Shown piece after piece: positions 5,083-6,940 of a DNA stretch of 6,940 nucleotides; positions within the stretch are counted from its first letter, which is position 1; each line of letters opens with the position of its first letter. Source of the stretch: Scatosoma sp045537295 (GTDB taxonomy: Bacteria > Bacillota > Clostridia > Christensenellales > Borkfalkiaceae); contig JAZSPG010000115.1 of NCBI GenBank assembly GCA_045537295.1, forward strand, positions 1-6,940, written 5' to 3'. The notes under the pieces were generated by a model. It had not been told where the DNA came from. It saw nothing but the letters and a program-made list of their open reading frames with translations, and ran no database searches. Both the position numbers and the translations under genes were made by a program.

Positions 5083-5907
5083 ATGTCTGAAAATTGTACA
5101 CACGATTGTTCGAGCTGTGGAAAAGATTGTTCGTCAAGGAAACAGGAAAGTTTTTTGAAAAAACCGCATAAAGATTCGTCGATTAAAAAGGTAATCGGTG
5201 TAGTCAGCGGTAAGGGCGGTGTGGGTAAATCGCTCACGACGGCGCTACTTGCCTCTTTGGCGCAGAAAAAAGGTAAATCCGTAGGCATTATGGACGCGGA
5301 TATTACAGGGCCGTCTATTCCGAAAATGTTCGGTGTAAAACAGCACGCGACGGGTAGCGAGGCGGGGATTGACACCGTTTTATCTCCCTCGGGTATGCAA
5401 CTGATGTCGATGAACTTGCTTTTAGAGGACGAAACAATGCCTGTCGTTTGGCGGGGTATGGTCATTTCGGGAACGGTGTTGCAGTTTTGGACGGACGTGA
5501 TTTGGAAGGATTTGGATTTGCTGTTTATCGATATGCCACCTGGCACGGGCGACGTACCGCTTACCGTATTCCAAAGTATTCCTATCGCGGGTATCGTTAT
5601 CGTAACCACGCCTCAGGATTTGGTGAAAATGGTGGTCGAAAAAGCGGTGAATATGGCGAATATGATGAATATTCCCGTACTTGGTATCGTCGAAAATATG
5701 AGTTATCTCACCTGTCCTGATTGCGAGAAACGCATAGAGGTGTTCGGTCAAAGCAAGGTAAAGGCGATTGCGGAGCAATACGGTATACCAGCGACGGCAA
5801 GAATGCCGTTGGACGCGAGAATTTCCACGCTTGCCGACGAGGGTGCAATCGAGGACTACGAAACGCAGGAATTAGACGAGGTGTTTGCGCAAATCGAAAA
5901 AGCGTAA
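5083..5907 (+). CDS. mrp: Mrp/NBP35 (ApbC) family iron-sulfur cluster carrier ATPase
   Basis: This 274-residue cytoplasmic P-loop ATPase of the SIMIBI/MinD-like class is expected to hold an Fe-S cluster and pass it to apoproteins. A deviant Walker A motif, SGKGGVGKS, lies at 42-50. The switch region DADITGPSIPKMFG is at 71-84, and the Walker B/switch II block FIDMPPGTGD is at 148-157. The CPDC pair (Cys211, Cys214) is the conserved site where a dimer bridges a cluster. The N-terminus adds four cysteines spaced C-x3-C-x2-C-x3-C (5, 9, 12, 16), reminiscent of the N-terminal ferredoxin-like cluster of NBP35 but with different spacing. No N-terminal DUF59/MIP18 domain is present. The start is fixed by the AAAGGAG site and the short leader. 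It is the first gene of a probable two-gene unit with the MBL-fold gene 20 bp downstream. Family assignment is firm; client proteins are unknown. Confidence 0.93.
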   Translation: MSENCTHDCSSCGKDCSSRKQESFLKKPHKDSSIKKVIGVVSGKGGVGKSLTTALLASLAQKKGKSVGIMDADITGPSIPKMFGVKQHATGSEAGIDTVLSPSGMQLMSMNLLLEDETMPVVWRGMVISGTVLQFWTDVIWKDLDLLFIDMPPGTGDVPLTVFQSIPIAGIVIVTTPQDLVKMVVEKAVNMANMMNIPVLGIVENMSYLTCPDCEKRIEVFGQSKVKAIAEQYGIPATARMPLDARISTLADEGAIEDYETQELDEVFAQIEKA

Positions 5908-5927
5908 CATAAAAAAACGAAAGATAA

Positions 5928-6932
5928 ATGAGCTACGCATCCGAAAAGAAAAAATTAGAAGAAAAATGGAAAAAGATAAAGCGGATTTTGTTTTTTGTGG
6001 TTGCTGGTTTCGTAGCCGTGCTTGGAATTCTTAGTATTTTTTACGGTACGAAAACTTGGAAATACCGTATCAATCTTCCCAAGATAGCCGTTCGGGCGGA
6101 GAACGAGCTTCGGATACATTTTATCGATGTAGGGCAGGGCGACGCTACGGTTATCGAGTTGCCCGACGGAAAAATAATGCTTATCGACGGCGGTAGTAAT
6201 TCGGATAAGTCCGTGATGGCGTTATTGAAATATTTGAACGCCTTGAAAATAAAAACCATTGATTATCTCGTTTTGACGCACGCGGACGGCGACCATTGTG
6301 GTGGCTTGGACGAGGTGTTGGAATATTTCACGGTATCGCGTGTGTTTATGCCGTATGCAAAGCCTACGCTAAACAAGGAATTTGCCAGCTTTTATCAAGC
6401 GGTGTTGCGCGAAGAATGTACCATAGACTACACCTCGCGCGGAATTTCGCTTAGCACGCATTCGTACGATTTACAGTTCTTATACCCCTATTTTAACGAA
6501 GTGCAAGGCGCGGTGGGAAAGGGCGAGTATATGGATGCGGACAACGAAAACTCGGCGGTGCTTTGGCTGAATTATAAAGGGGTTAGCGCGCTGTTTACGG
6601 GCGACGCGCCCGCAAGCGTTACGCAAAAACTCATCAACGAAGAGGAACTGGAATTGTTGGGAAACTTAGGCGTGACGCTGAATAGTACGGAAATTTTGAA
6701 AGTATCGCATCACGGTAGCGAGGACGGAACGAACGCGGAAATATTACGGTATTTAGGCGTGGAAACAGCGGTAATTTCCTGCGGAGCGGATAACGAGTAC
6801 AAGCATCCCGCGATAGAGGTTTGTTCCGCGCTCGAAGAATGCGGAGTGCAAACCTACCGCACGGATAAAGACGGGAATATTATCATAGCGATAGACGAAA
6901 ACGGGGAATACGGTGCGGAAAAGATAGCGTAA
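5928..6932 (+). CDS. Membrane-anchored MBL-fold hydrolase, ComEC/Rec2 C-terminal type
   Basis: This 334-residue protein has a Lys-rich N-terminus, one transmembrane helix (about 18-40) and a metallo-beta-lactamase fold resembling the C-terminal domain of the competence protein ComEC. Visible motifs are HFIDVGQGDA (64-73), LIDGG (85-89), the metal-binding THADGDHCGG (117-126: His118, Asp120, Asp122, His123), ENSAVL (207-212), FTGD (223-226) with Asp226, and KVSHHGS (258-264). The metal ligands look intact, so it should bind two metal ions and hydrolyse a phosphodiester, perhaps nucleic acid as proposed for ComEC. The positive N-terminus predicts the catalytic domain outside the membrane (inference). 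It lacks the ComEC channel and OB-fold regions, so it is a stand-alone protein rather than a DNA uptake channel. The ribosome binding site is weak (GAAAG at 5919-5923). Its 20-bp distance from mrp suggests co-transcription. The stop at 6930-6932 lies 8 bp before the window end, so any terminator is out of view. Confidence 0.87.
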   Translation: MSYASEKKKLEEKWKKIKRILFFVVAGFVAVLGILSIFYGTKTWKYRINLPKIAVRAENELRIHFIDVGQGDATVIELPDGKIMLIDGGSNSDKSVMALLKYLNALKIKTIDYLVLTHADGDHCGGLDEVLEYFTVSRVFMPYAKPTLNKEFASFYQAVLREECTIDYTSRGISLSTHSYDLQFLYPYFNEVQGAVGKGEYMDADNENSAVLWLNYKGVSALFTGDAPASVTQKLINEEELELLGNLGVTLNSTEILKVSHHGSEDGTNAEILRYLGVETAVISCGADNEYKHPAIEVCSALEECGVQTYRTDKDGNIIIAIDENGEYGAEKIA

Positions 6933-6940
6933 AACGCGCG

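Noticed and set aside
4959..5609. Antisense open frame of 216 codons across the start of mrp
   Set aside because: It crosses the mrp promoter and the conserved P-loop coding region on the opposite strand, and its translation resembles no family.

Overview
The window looks like chromosomal housekeeping DNA from a Gram-positive, low-to-moderate GC bacterium, most likely an uncultured member of the class Clostridia. The evidence is near-perfect vegetative (sigma-A type) promoters (TTGACA-17-TAAAAT and TTGACA-17-TATAAT), GGAG-type ribosome binding sites, a long Firmicutes-type SRP RNA with an Alu domain, a lipoprotein with InlB/Listeria-Bacteroides-type repeats, a clostridial-style Mrp with an N-terminal cysteine cluster, and a thioredoxin-reductase-like flavoprotein that lacks the NADPH site. 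There are no transposase, phage, CRISPR or tRNA features. The genus cannot be fixed from this sequence.

Layout: positions 1-37 follow an upstream unit that cannot be assigned and that is closed by an intrinsic terminator (38-77). A leader with 2.3 imperfect copies of a 43-bp tandem repeat (84-183) precedes a ZIP-family metal transporter (293-1066). A strong promoter (1161-1189) drives a three-repeat surface lipoprotein (1223-2233), which ends in its own terminator (2273-2314). Next come two tightly coupled genes, the thioredoxin-reductase-like flavoprotein (2353-3234) and DNA polymerase IV dinB (3244-4503), whose stop and start are separated by 9 bp.

The 580-bp stretch between dinB and mrp contains no protein gene. 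It holds the SRP RNA gene on the minus strand (about 4896 down to 4628) with its own promoter (4931-4903). Two hairpin terminators lie between it and the convergent dinB. Divergent from it, a consensus promoter (5026-5054) drives mrp (5083-5907, Fe-S carrier ATPase) and, 20 bp later, a membrane-anchored metallo-beta-lactamase-fold protein of the ComEC C-terminal type (5928-6932).

Functionally the window covers metal uptake, envelope, thiol redox, translesion DNA synthesis, protein targeting and Fe-S cluster delivery. No new multi-gene system is evident. The most notable items are the flavoprotein that appears to be a pyridine-nucleotide-independent (possibly ferredoxin-dependent) thioredoxin reductase, the probably extracytoplasmic anchored MBL hydrolase, the SRP RNA with a covarying tip stem and layered terminators, and the 43-bp repeat leader.
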